From Sphingobacterium sp. UGAL515B_05 (lineage in GTDB: Bacteria; Bacteroidota; Bacteroidia; Sphingobacteriales; Sphingobacteriaceae): a DNA stretch of 64,000 nucleotides. Positions 45,335-53,728 of the stretch are shown here, one piece after another. Position numbers and translations under genes: made by a program. Location of the stretch: assembly GCF_033097525.1 (NCBI RefSeq), contig NZ_CP109907.1, forward strand, positions 4,526,001 to 4,590,000, given 5' to 3'. The notes beneath the pieces were generated by a model. That model did not search any database, was not told where the DNA came from, and saw only the letters and a list, made by a program, of their open reading frames with translations. Positions within the stretch are counted from its first letter, which is position 1, and each line of letters starts with the position of its first letter.

Positions 45335-45799
45335 ATGAACATTAACTATATTTTTTACGTATTCCTGTTTTCGTGTATAACAAATACAGGATATGCACAG
45401 TTTAGGGCTACAGAGGCAACGAATTGGGATCGCTATCCGGCGGAGGTTCAAAAACCGGGTTTTGGTCTCCATAAAAGCCAACGTGTGCAGATGGACGATT
45501 CAAGTGAACTTGAAGAAGTGTTACTTTTCGCTTCAGACAATGGTCACTATCCTTATTTTGATCTTTTCAAATGTTATTACGTGATCATTGGCTATTATTC
45601 AAAGGAGGTAAAATACATTTCCGAAGTTACCCTTTCTGATCAGCGTGAACTGCTCCTAGAGGACCGGAACAACGACGGAAAATTTGAATTATACAGGCGC
45701 TATATGAAAGATGGTAAATTTTCCGTGGATAAAAATGGGAATAATTTAAAAACAGAATGGCGATTTGATCGCGTAGAATATAAAAATAATGAAAAATAA
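45335..45799 (+). CDS. Small secreted protein of unknown function
   Basis: A 154-residue protein with a signal peptide (FLFSCITNTGYAQ) and a compact soluble domain (DDSSELEEVLLFASDNGHYPYF, LLLEDRNNDGKFELYRRYMKDG). The DRNNDGKFE motif resembles a calcium-binding loop. I do not recognise a family. Its last 11 bases overlap the ThuA gene start, so it is part of the operon and probably translated in coupling with it. Confidence 0.65.
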   Translation: MNINYIFYVFLFSCITNTGYAQFRATEATNWDRYPAEVQKPGFGLHKSQRVQMDDSSELEEVLLFASDNGHYPYFDLFKCYYVIIGYYSKEVKYISEVTLSDQRELLLEDRNNDGKFELYRRYMKDGKFSVDKNGNNLKTEWRFDRVEYKNNEK

Positions 45800-46715
45800 T
45801 ATGAAAGTGTTGCTACTGATTCTGACCCTTCTTTCAGGCTGGACAACACTGATGGGGCAGCAAAAACATAAAGTACTTATTGTCACGGGGCAAGATGGGT
45901 CGCACTGGTGGAAGGGTAGTACCGATGCCATAGAAAAAATACTTGAAAACAGTGGGCTTTTTGATGTGGATGTCGCCATAAGTCCACCATACGGTCAGGA
46001 TATTTCTACTTTTCGCCCGCACTTTCGTGATTATAGCTTGATTATTTCCAATTACGGTGGGACGACCTGGAGTCAAGAAACCCGACAGGATCTGGAGCAG
46101 TATATGGCCAATGGAGGAGCTCTTGTCGTCATTCATTCAGCCATTGTACCCATGGCAGACTGGCCCGAATACAACAAGATGACAGCACTGGGTGCTTGGG
46201 ATGGTAGAGATGAGACGGTGGGTCCCTATGTTTATTTTAAAAACAATAGAATCGTCTACGATTACAGCCCCGGCCCCGCAGGACATCATGGATTACAGCA
46301 TCCTTTTGATGTGACCCATAAGGCAACAGATCATCCTATCCTAAAGGGGCTGCCTACTGTCTGGAGTCATTTCAAAGACGAACTTTATACATACCTGCGC
46401 GGCCCTGCTGAACATATGGAAGTATTGGCAACGACCATAGACGATACACGTCCACAAGGGCTAGGTCGTGAAGAACCACTGATGTGGACTGTAAACTATG
46501 GAAAAGGAAGAGTATTTGTGACGGTAATGGGACATGTGGGCAATGACCCTGAACTGCGCTATGCCATGGAATGCACGGGCTTTCAGGTTACTTTGTTGCG
46601 AGGATGTGAATGGGCCGTAACAGGCAAGGTGACGCAGGCTATTCCAAAAGATTTTCCCTCCAAAGGCGTACAGACGTTTAGAAAAGAATTCAAAGCCCCT
46701 TTCAATGCAAAATAA
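45789..46715 (+). CDS. ThuA-domain protein (first copy)
   Basis: Secreted 308-residue protein (signal ending MGQQ) with the ThuA/trehalose-utilisation fold, a type 1 glutamine-amidotransferase-like domain. Segments: KVLIVTGQDGSHWWKGS, LIISNYGGTTW, GGALVVIHSA, DGRDETVGPYVYFKNN, HPFDVTHKATDHPIL, RVFVTVMGHVG. In carbohydrate loci ThuA members are linked to handling of oxidised (3-keto) sugars, but the reaction is not established. It overlaps the preceding gene by 11 bases; an inner Met at 45801 is a possible start. Confidence 0.87.
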   Translation: MKNNMKVLLLILTLLSGWTTLMGQQKHKVLIVTGQDGSHWWKGSTDAIEKILENSGLFDVDVAISPPYGQDISTFRPHFRDYSLIISNYGGTTWSQETRQDLEQYMANGGALVVIHSAIVPMADWPEYNKMTALGAWDGRDETVGPYVYFKNNRIVYDYSPGPAGHHGLQHPFDVTHKATDHPILKGLPTVWSHFKDELYTYLRGPAEHMEVLATTIDDTRPQGLGREEPLMWTVNYGKGRVFVTVMGHVGNDPELRYAMECTGFQVTLLRGCEWAVTGKVTQAIPKDFPSKGVQTFRKEFKAPFNAK

Positions 46716-46719
46716 AGGT

Positions 46720-49185
46720 ATGAATAAGCTACAATTACTCTTCTTTGTGATGGTCTCTTGCGCTATGGTAACCAGAACTGTGGCTCAGACACCCAAACTC
46801 ACTTCAGACCTGAAGTTGAATGAAGCGATTTGGCAGAGCGGAATTCTGCACCGTCCACTACCATTGGATACAACATTGTCTTTAGAAAATCTGGGCATGA
46901 AAAAGAAAGTCCTGCGAGCATATCAACCCAAAGGAATCACCGAGTTTGCCCGTTGGCGTCAACAGGGGGTTGGCAAAATTTTCTTCGCGAAGAAAGAGGG
47001 ACAGTTTGGTGTGGGGACTATTAAATTGCAAGTTCCGACGGTCCGTAAAGAATGGGCTCATGGAGCGCCTGCGGATGGAGACTATGCGAATTATGGTGGC
47101 GCTTCTGCCATATTTGACTTGGCAGGAGAAAATTGGGAAAAATACAATCGTATCGTTTTTCGTATCTATCCGGATTGTGAAGGCGGCCGCAATGTTCATC
47201 TAAACCTACATTATTACAATGATGGCAAAGAGAAAATTCCAGACGAATATTTTCGGGAGGGAACCCACGAAATAAATCTGGTCAACAGGACATGGAATAC
47301 CTGTTTTTTGGAGATCGGTGACTTACCGAGAGATCGTATAACAGGTATCGCTTTTGGGGTACCCGGCTTTGGAAAAGATCGGGTCAGTGGGGATTCGTTA
47401 AATTTTTATATCGATGGGATTGAATTACAGGAAGTCGAAAAACCTGAACGGATGCTGGGCTGGGAACCCGTCGAGGGACGCATTATCTATTCATCCACCG
47501 GGTATGATCTTCAGGGACAAAAGACCGCGATTTTGAAGCATAAAAAAACAGGGGATGATTTGTTTAAGTTACTTCGCGCCGAAGATAGGGCTGTAGTTTA
47601 TACCGGTAAGAAGAAAAGTGTAACTACTAGTATTGGCGAATTTGATGTGTTAGATTTCAGTGACTTTACAAAGTTCGGGCAATATATCATTGCGACAGAA
47701 GGGCAGGAAACCCAACCTTTTGTGATAGGTGAAAATATATGGCAAAATTCCATATGGCGTGTGCTCAACTTTATTTTTTGTGAACGCTGTGGCCACCCTG
47801 TTTCAGAGAAGCATGGTTCCTGTCATGCCGATATCGGTGCGACCTTTGATGGACTTCGTTTGGCCTATAACGGAGGCTGGCATGATGCCGGCGACCTTTC
47901 CCAACAGAGCTTACAGACCGGAGATGTGGTATTCTCGCTGCTGGAAATGGCCAATAAGGTTAAAAAAAGCAATACCGCCCTATATCAGCGACTTATGGAG
48001 GAAGCAGCTTGGGGAGTAGATTTTATCTTAAAAACCCGCCTTGGCAAAGGGTACAGGGCCAGTAGTGCTGGAATTGTGATCTGGACGGATGGCCTGATCG
48101 GTAATAAAGATGATATGAAGGCACGTGTCCATGATAGCCCTTTTGATAATTTTTTATTTTCAGCCTATGAAGCATATGCGGCCATGAGCATGGTTCAAGA
48201 TCCTGCACTAAGTGAAAAATTGAAAAAGACAGCGATGGAGGATTTTGATTTTGCGCTGTCCAAATGGAAGGAAACGGGGTATGATCATTTTCCCGTTTTT
48301 TGGGAACATAGCTATGGCACTTCCGAAAGTCAATTTATGGCGACGGCTTCTTGGGCTGCCAGTCAGCTGTATAAGCTCACAGGGAATACAACATACGCAC
48401 AGCATGCTGTTAATTTTATGGATGCGGTATTATTGGCACAGCGTAAGGAACCATTAGGTGATAAGGACGGATTAAAAGGTTTTTTCTATCGAGATCGAAC
48501 GCAGAAGGTCGTTGTGCATGCCAACCATCAATCGCGCGAGCAAATTTATGCTCAGGCCCTTGTTGCCCTCGCCGAAGGACAAGCACAGCATGTCAAATAC
48601 AGGTTATGGCAACAGGCATTGCTTGATTATGGTAGTTACCTCACAAAAACTATGAAGTATACAGCACCTTACGGCATGGCTCCTGCAGGCGTCTATCATA
48701 TTGAAGAAGCCCAGGACTCAGTAAGTTTTCAACGGCAGCATCTTTTTGCGGGAGCAAAAGCCAAGGACGATTATGTAGCCCAACTCAAACAAGGTGTCCA
48801 ATTGGATAAATCTTATTATTTAAAGCGTTTTCCTGTCTGGTTTTCTTTCCGGGGAAATGCGGCGATTCATTTGAGCCAGGGCAAGGCAGCAGCGATATTG
48901 GGTAAATACCTGAAAAATGAGACGCTTCTACAGATCGCACGTGAACAACTATATTGGACCGTCGGTAAGAATCCTTTTGGACAGTCTCTTATTTATGGTG
49001 AGGGCGCAAATTTTGCACAGCAATATTGTCCGCTTCCGGGTGAAATGGTGGGGGAGATGCCTGTAGGTATACAAACCCGGTACAATGAAGATGTTCCTTA
49101 TTGGCCACAGGCTAACAATGCGACGTATAAGGAGGTATGGATGACAACAGCAGGGAAGTGGCTATCACTAACTTCGGAATTTTAA
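46720..49185 (+). CDS. Glycoside hydrolase family 9 with N-terminal cellulase Ig-like domain
   Basis: Secreted 821-residue inverting glycosidase. After the signal peptide (CAMVTRTVAQ) come a jelly-roll/binding region (about 30-230), a cellulase N-terminal Ig-like domain (about 240-335) and the GH9 catalytic (alpha/alpha)6 barrel. Catalytic residues: the Asp pair in WHDAGD (Asp 389 and 392) and the proton-donor Glu near residue 805 in NATYKEVW. The C-terminal motif KNPFGQSLIYGEG is GH9. Substrates are beta-1,4-glucans or short oligosaccharides; exo-acting members are common in Bacteroidota. A start 15 bases earlier would overlap the ThuA stop; the present start has AAAGGT at the right distance. 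Confidence 0.88.
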   Translation: MNKLQLLFFVMVSCAMVTRTVAQTPKLTSDLKLNEAIWQSGILHRPLPLDTTLSLENLGMKKKVLRAYQPKGITEFARWRQQGVGKIFFAKKEGQFGVGTIKLQVPTVRKEWAHGAPADGDYANYGGASAIFDLAGENWEKYNRIVFRIYPDCEGGRNVHLNLHYYNDGKEKIPDEYFREGTHEINLVNRTWNTCFLEIGDLPRDRITGIAFGVPGFGKDRVSGDSLNFYIDGIELQEVEKPERMLGWEPVEGRIIYSSTGYDLQGQKTAILKHKKTGDDLFKLLRAEDRAVVYTGKKKSVTTSIGEFDVLDFSDFTKFGQYIIATEGQETQPFVIGENIWQNSIWRVLNFIFCERCGHPVSEKHGSCHADIGATFDGLRLAYNGGWHDAGDLSQQSLQTGDVVFSLLEMANKVKKSNTALYQRLMEEAAWGVDFILKTRLGKGYRASSAGIVIWTDGLIGNKDDMKARVHDSPFDNFLFSAYEAYAAMSMVQDPALSEKLKKTAMEDFDFALSKWKETGYDHFPVFWEHSYGTSESQFMATASWAASQLYKLTGNTTYAQHAVNFMDAVLLAQRKEPLGDKDGLKGFFYRDRTQKVVVHANHQSREQIYAQALVALAEGQAQHVKYRLWQQALLDYGSYLTKTMKYTAPYGMAPAGVYHIEEAQDSVSFQRQHLFAGAKAKDDYVAQLKQGVQLDKSYYLKRFPVWFSFRGNAAIHLSQGKAAAILGKYLKNETLLQIAREQLYWTVGKNPFGQSLIYGEGANFAQQYCPLPGEMVGEMPVGIQTRYNEDVPYWPQANNATYKEVWMTTAGKWLSLTSEF

Positions 49186-49214
49186 ACTTTTTAATTTACT
49201 TAAACCGCATACTT

Positions 49215-50012
49215 ATGACACAAGTGTCGAATCCGAGAAACTTGACGATCTCATGCTTAAATATCGTGTTCCTTTTCTTTATGATGATCGGGACAATAAG
49301 TGCGCTATCTGCTCAAGGCCGTAATACCTTTGCTGTACTCGTACTGACAGAAAGGGGCGGGCAACATGCTTCATTTACAGATACTGGATTAGAATGGTTA
49401 AAGAATTCAGGGGAGAAAGACGGCTTTCATTTAACAGAAATTCATGATACAGAAAAAATAACAAAGGAATACCTGACACAGTTTAAGGTAATCATACAGT
49501 TGGATTATCCACCGTATAGATGGACAGAAGAGGCTGAAAAGGCGTTTATAGATTACATAGAAAATGGAAGAGGAGGCTGGGTCGGTTTTCACCATGCGGC
49601 ATTGCTGGGGGAATTTGATGGCTACAAGATGTGGAACTGGTTTTCCAACTTTATGGGTGGAATACGATTTAAAAATTACATCGCTAAAACAGCATCTGCA
49701 ACAGCTTATATCGAAGATCGAAAGCATCCTGTTATGAAAGGTGTAAATCCTCATTTTTTGATTCCCAATGATGAGTTTTATGTTTTTGATAAAAATCCAA
49801 GACCTCATGTCAAGGTTCTGGCGCATGTCGATGAGGATAGCTACCAGCCCATTTCAACGATTAAAATGGGCGACCATCCCATTATTTGGAGTAATACAAA
49901 TGTGAAAGCTAGAAACGTATATTTTCTGATTGGCCATAGCGGATCCTTATTTGCATCTAAAGATTTTACGACGATGTTCAGGAATGCAATTCTATGGGCC
50001 GGTAGTAAATAA
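49215..50012 (+). CDS. ThuA-domain protein (second copy)
   Basis: A 265-residue secreted ThuA-like protein, paralogous to that at 45789 but divergent. Signal peptide (VFLFFMMIGTISALSAQG) and core motifs FAVLVLTERGGQHASF, VIIQLDYPPYRW, GRGGWVGFHHAALLGEF, RKHPVMKGVNPHF and YFLIGHSGSLFASKDF are present. The frame is open 78 bases further upstream into the GH9 gene; the start chosen gives a proper signal peptide. It is the last intact gene of the locus. The two ThuA copies bracket GH9, suggesting successive steps on the same oligosaccharide. Confidence 0.85.
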   Translation: MTQVSNPRNLTISCLNIVFLFFMMIGTISALSAQGRNTFAVLVLTERGGQHASFTDTGLEWLKNSGEKDGFHLTEIHDTEKITKEYLTQFKVIIQLDYPPYRWTEEAEKAFIDYIENGRGGWVGFHHAALLGEFDGYKMWNWFSNFMGGIRFKNYIAKTASATAYIEDRKHPVMKGVNPHFLIPNDEFYVFDKNPRPHVKVLAHVDEDSYQPISTIKMGDHPIIWSNTNVKARNVYFLIGHSGSLFASKDFTTMFRNAILWAGSK

Positions 50013-50033
50013 AGAATGTTAAATAACAACGGT

Positions 50034-50062
50034 AAGCCAAATGACTGCGGCATTTGCCTTTT
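50034..50062 (+). terminator. Terminator after the second ThuA gene
   Basis: AAGCCAAATG pairs with CATTTGCCTT (one mismatch) around ACTGCGG, followed by TTGTT. It should end the polysaccharide operon transcript. Confidence 0.6.
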
Positions 50063-50063
50063 G

Positions 50064-50102
50064 TTCGTATGTTGTTCGTACCTTGTTCGTAAAGCGTTCG
50101 GA
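50064..50102 (+). repeat. Direct TTCGTA array with 11-bp spacing (left)
   Basis: TTCGTA at 50064, 50075 and 50086 and TTCGGA at 50097: four units, each exactly 11 bases apart, so all lie on one face of the helix. An inverted unit TACGAA follows at 50118-50123. Confidence 0.85.
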
Positions 50103-50205
50103 GCTGTACAGTCTGCTTACGAATGTTGACCAATAATGCAACAGACTTTTTCTGGTGAGAGACTGATCAATTTCTGTGTCGGGGCTGTATAATATCTGTT
50201 GGTGA

Positions 50206-50233
50206 TTCGAAGCAGGTACGAAGCAGGTACGAA
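50206..50233 (-). repeat. Direct TTCGTA array with 11-bp spacing (right, inverted)
   Basis: Read on the minus strand, TTCGTA at 50233-50228 and 50222-50217 and TTCGAA at 50211-50206, again 11 bases apart with spacer CCTGC. It mirrors the left array about 100 bases away. Confidence 0.85.
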
Positions 50234-50308
50234 TAAAAAGGTCTTTTATGTAGCAATCTTCCGGCAAAGGTAACTATTGTCGTCCCTGAGCTGCTCGCGC
50301 GTTCTTGA

Positions 50309-51123
50309 ACTGTTTTGCCCGAACGTAAATTACTGTCCCTATTGATACCCGAAGGGCTTTTAGAATACTTTCAGATTTTAGAAGTCAGCTCCACATTTAT
50401 TTAGATGAGCTTAATATTGCTCCAAAGGACTATGAGAACAGCAAGTTGGAGTCAAAGGGCTTTATGCCTTCCACAGAGATTTCAGACTTTCCCATTAGAG
50501 GTCAGAAAGTTACTCTACATATCCGCCGCCGCCGCTGGACAGTGTTGGATACGGGAGATATTATCACAAGAGATTGGAACCTTTTGCGTGAGGGTACTCG
50601 AATGACGACTGAATTCGGGCTTTTTTTAAAGAAGATATTTGGATAACTATCCTGTAAGTGCCCAATTGGTAGGGTTATTCTTCCAGATGGACGGCAAGCA
50701 ACTTCAGGATCAATACAAGAACCATCTCAGTGACTTCCATGACTGGAGCCAAAAGCCACATGCAGAGCGATGGAATCTTTTCCCGGGGAACATCTCTGAA
50801 CGCTTGAGCATCGATGAGACCAGTTTTAGCAACGGTGAATTATATACCATTGTTAGCAGTAAATCGGCAAAAGGAGGTAAAGGGACGATCCTGGCAACTA
50901 TCAAGGGCACCAAGGCCGAAGATATCATCACTGTTCTTGAACGGATTCCCCTACGTTCAAGGAATAAGGTAAAGGAGGTAACCATGGATATGGCGCCAAA
51001 CATGGCCAAGGCAATGCTTCAGCAGAATCTTTCAATGCAAAGCTCAAAGCGTTCAGGAGTGTCTTTCGCGGCGTAAGGGACACCACATTCTTCCAATATA
51101 GAGTAATGAAATTGTATGCTTAA
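50309..51123 (+). pseudogene. ISAon1-family transposase remnant
   Basis: Decayed transposase of the Bacteroidota ISAon1 group. The N-terminal accessory part (LLSLLIPEGLLEYFQILEV, frameshift near 50381, then HIYLDELNIAPKDYENSKLE through DFPIRGQKVTLHIRRRRW and REGTRMTTEF) is followed, after a second frame change at about 50640, by the catalytic N-terminal part (DGKQLQDQYKNHLSDFHDW, LSIDETSFSNGELYTIVSS, KGTKAEDIITVLERIP, VTMDMAPNMAKAM). At about 51025 an internal deletion joins it to the C-terminus (FNAKLKAFRSVFRGVR, RVMKLYA, stop at 51121). The element cannot make an active enzyme. A right end may lie near 51158 (AAACTTTCGGTATGATCCC); the left end is not recognisable. Confidence 0.85.
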
Positions 51124-51176
51124 AAACTTCTCCTCCCCCAAACTTTCGGTATGATCCCAAGAATTCTGCTTGATCC

Positions 51177-51205
51177 GTTTTTGGTGCTGCCCGAGCTCCA
51201 AAAAC
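51177..51205. repeat. Hairpin-forming sequence next to the IS end
   Basis: GTTTTTGG and CCAAAAAC pair perfectly and GCT/AGC extends the stem after one mismatch. Lies between the IS remnant and the tRNA terminator. Confidence 0.5.
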
Positions 51206-51236
51206 AAAAAAAGCTTTCTGATTTCTCAAAAAGCTC
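51205..51236 (-). terminator. tRNA-Ser terminator
   Basis: On the minus strand AGCTTTTTGA pairs with TCAGAAAGCT around GAAA and is followed by seven T residues. Confidence 0.85.
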
Positions 51237-51244
51237 TTTTGTCT

Positions 51245-51334
51245 TGGCGGAAGAGGCGGGATTCGAACCCGCGGTACCGTTTCCAGTACGACAGTTTAGC
51301 AAACTGTTCCTTTCGGCCACTCAGGCACCCTTCC
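51245..51334 (-). tRNA. tRNA-Ser (anticodon GCU)
   Basis: Read on the minus strand the sequence folds as a class II tRNA of 87 bases plus an encoded CCA: acceptor GGAAGGG pairing with CTCTTCC, D-arm GCCTGAGTGGC, anticodon arm CAGTTTGCTAAACTG with GCT, a long variable arm (CGTACTGGAAACGGTACCG) and T-arm GCGGGTTCGAATCCCGC. It lies beside the IS remnant and the end of the polysaccharide locus, a common site for insertion of accessory DNA. Confidence 0.97.
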
Positions 51335-51461
51335 TCGTTTTGACATTGCAAACATAAGGCAATTATTTGATTCTGCAAAGTCTAAATACTAAAAAAAGTG
51401 CAAAAAAAATGTAACGTTGCAATAAGCGTTTGAAATTCAATTTGTTGTTTGGCAATTAAAA

Positions 51462-53579
51462 TTACATTGTTTTTTTGCTTAATTCGTAATCCACCCGCAC
51501 GTGATAGATACTTTTGAGCATTGCCTTAAAAATAACTGCAGATTCAGTGATATCTTTTAGCGTAATGTTACTATTATTAAACTGCCCCCGCATCAATTTA
51601 TGTTCGATAATTTTATCGACAAGATTATTGATAGACTCTTCAGATGGTTCTTTTAATGCACGAGATGCGGCTTCGACCGAATCCGCCATCATAAGTACAG
51701 CTGTTTCCTTGGAAAAAGGAATAGGTCCGGGGTAAGTAAATAAAGACTCGTCAACCAGTTTGTCAGGGTTGTTCTTGACAAAAACGTTATAAAAATAGTC
51801 AACACGCGTTGTTCCGTGGTGTGTGCGGATAAAATCAAGGATCACGTCAGGCAATTGATGTTTTTTGGCGATATCGACGCCTTTGATGACATGTGATATA
51901 ATAATCTGCGCACTTTGTTCCGGTGAAAGCTCATCATGTGGATTTTTTTCTGTCTTCTGATTCTCGATGAAAAACTGGGGGTTTGTCAATTTTCCGATAT
52001 CGTGATATAGTGCTCCAGCGCGTACCAACAGCGGATTCCCGCCAATTTTGTAAATAGCTGCTTCCGCTAGATTAGCCACCTGTAAGGAATGCTGAAATGT
52101 TCCGGGGGCCTTAAAAGAAAGTTCCCGCAATAACTTGGAGTTACTATTGGTAAGTTCCATGAGTGTTAGATCAGATACAATACCAAATAACTTTTCAAAT
52201 GCATAGATCATCGGATAAGCCAACAAGGTAATCATGACACTTACGAAAAAAGGAAGAAGGTCAGACCAGTAAATGGTGTCTATTGACCCATTTCTCGTGA
52301 CAACCAAGCCAATGTAAGCAATCCAATAGGTGCCAAGAATAATAGCCGAGGAAATGAACAGCTGCTCTCGTTTGACCAATGTTTTAATACTATAGATCGC
52401 AACTATCCCCGCCATAAATTGTAAAAAGACAAACTCAAAACTATTCGGTACAAAAAGACCTGCCAGCAGCACCATCAACAGATGGATATTGAGTGCAACA
52501 CGCGTATCAAAAAGAATACGAATAATAATAGGGACGGCGCAAAACGGGATGTAATAGAGATTGGGGATTTTGATTTTGATGGCCCAAGATAGGACAGCGA
52601 GCATACCAATGATCACAATCATGATAATGACCAGCAACCTGTTGTTAAAATAGATGTCCTTACGGAAAAGAAAAAGGAATACCATCAAAATAGACAGGGC
52701 AAGCGAGATAATCAGAAATTGGCCAAGGGTCACATAGTTTTGATTTCCACTGATCTTGCCTTCATCTTCATATACCTTACGAAGCGACTCGAGTTTCTGG
52801 TACGTTTCATTGGAAATTATTTTCTCCTTTTCAGCGATCAGTTCTCCTTTTTGGACCACACCGCGTGTAGCCGATATGTTTGCAATGGCATTTTGTTCTA
52901 AAGCTTCCGTTTGTTGATCGTTGTAGATGTAGTTAATGGTAATGTAATTTTTTAAAGTTTCCTCCAGCCAGCTCTTTTGCTTTATCTTGGTCAATTTGGG
53001 CATAATTTCATCCATATAACCATAAGAGCTTTCGATGGTGTAACAGTCGGCTGTGTTTTTTTGGCTGGCAACTTTGTCCTGGATCAGTGTAAAGTTGTAA
53101 TGCTTGGAAGCCGCGGATTTGTCATTGCTGCGGTTCTGAAACCGATTGTTCAATGACAGAATGCCTTTGCCATAGAGATGGCTTAAGATGGCATTACCGG
53201 CATTTCTATAATCAACTATATTTTCATGCGTTGTATCCAATTTGCTGCTTTGCCACTTTTCGGCAAGATCCGTGTTGAACTGATCAATTTGCTCTTTGCT
53301 TGTTGTCGTATTGGCATTATAAATCGGTTGAATCGTGTTTAAGATACTTTTCTTGTCCGCATTCAATTCCTCCTGCGTTTTTAATATGGCAAAATTATAG
53401 GGTGATATCAGATTCTCATGATTCCATACTTTTCCCTTTTGGAATTCATAGCGAAAACGAGGTTGTTTGGGAAGGAATATACAGATCAGAATAATGGTGA
53501 TAAGTATTAATCCAATTTTTCGGACGAGATTCTCCGTTGTATTTAATTCTCTTCTATATTTTATTTTTAGTCTTCCCAC
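51462..53579 (-). CDS. 7TM-HD family phosphohydrolase (PgpH-like)
   Basis: Membrane phosphodiesterase of 705 residues. An N-terminal anchor (20-36) precedes an extracellular 7TMR-HDED domain (about 40-280), then seven helices (about 285-475) and a cytoplasmic HD domain with the metal motif YHDIGKL (His 526, Asp 527) and further ligands in HHGTTRVDYFY. PgpH enzymes degrade cyclic di-AMP. The start codon is GTG because no in-frame ATG precedes the anchor; an upstream TAA closes the frame. A TACATTTG element (minus strand, plus coordinates 53612-53619) is a candidate -7. Divergent from rpe. Confidence 0.9.
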   Translation of the reverse strand: MGRLKIKYRRELNTTENLVRKIGLILITIILICIFLPKQPRFRYEFQKGKVWNHENLISPYNFAILKTQEELNADKKSILNTIQPIYNANTTTSKEQIDQFNTDLAEKWQSSKLDTTHENIVDYRNAGNAILSHLYGKGILSLNNRFQNRSNDKSAASKHYNFTLIQDKVASQKNTADCYTIESSYGYMDEIMPKLTKIKQKSWLEETLKNYITINYIYNDQQTEALEQNAIANISATRGVVQKGELIAEKEKIISNETYQKLESLRKVYEDEGKISGNQNYVTLGQFLIISLALSILMVFLFLFRKDIYFNNRLLVIIMIVIIGMLAVLSWAIKIKIPNLYYIPFCAVPIIIRILFDTRVALNIHLLMVLLAGLFVPNSFEFVFLQFMAGIVAIYSIKTLVKREQLFISSAIILGTYWIAYIGLVVTRNGSIDTIYWSDLLPFFVSVMITLLAYPMIYAFEKLFGIVSDLTLMELTNSNSKLLRELSFKAPGTFQHSLQVANLAEAAIYKIGGNPLLVRAGALYHDIGKLTNPQFFIENQKTEKNPHDELSPEQSAQIIISHVIKGVDIAKKHQLPDVILDFIRTHHGTTRVDYFYNVFVKNNPDKLVDESLFTYPGPIPFSKETAVLMMADSVEAASRALKEPSEESINNLVDKIIEHKLMRGQFNNSNITLKDITESAVIFKAMLKSIYHVRVDYELSKKTM

Positions 53580-53611
53580 GGTGAGCTGTATTTTATTATC
53601 ATGTTAATATA

Positions 53612-53619
53612 CAAATGTA
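53612..53619 (-). promoter_or_regulatory. -7 promoter element of the 7TM-HD gene
   Basis: TACATTTG on the minus strand, 33 bases upstream of the GTG start. Confidence 0.45.
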
Positions 53620-53705
53620 ATTATAATTATTTTCTGCAGCTTTAGCCAATTGTCGTTTATAGGTATTAAAACGGGTAAACGCTGTGATGAACAAAAAATA
53701 CTTGT

Positions 53706-53713
53706 TATCTTTG
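53706..53713 (+). promoter_or_regulatory. rpe promoter -7 element
   Basis: TATCTTTG fits TAnnTTTG and lies 15 bases upstream of the ATG at 53729, which decides that start over the ATG at 53684. Confidence 0.55.
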
Positions 53714-53728
53714 CAAAAAAAATACAAC

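Noticed and set aside
49137..49214. Upstream start for the second ThuA gene
   Set aside because: It lies inside GH9 and gives an N-terminus without a clean signal peptide; the Met at 49215 is better.
50064..50233. CRISPR array interpretation of the TTCGTA repeats
   Set aside because: Units are 6 bases at 11-base spacing, far too short for CRISPR, and no cas genes are present.
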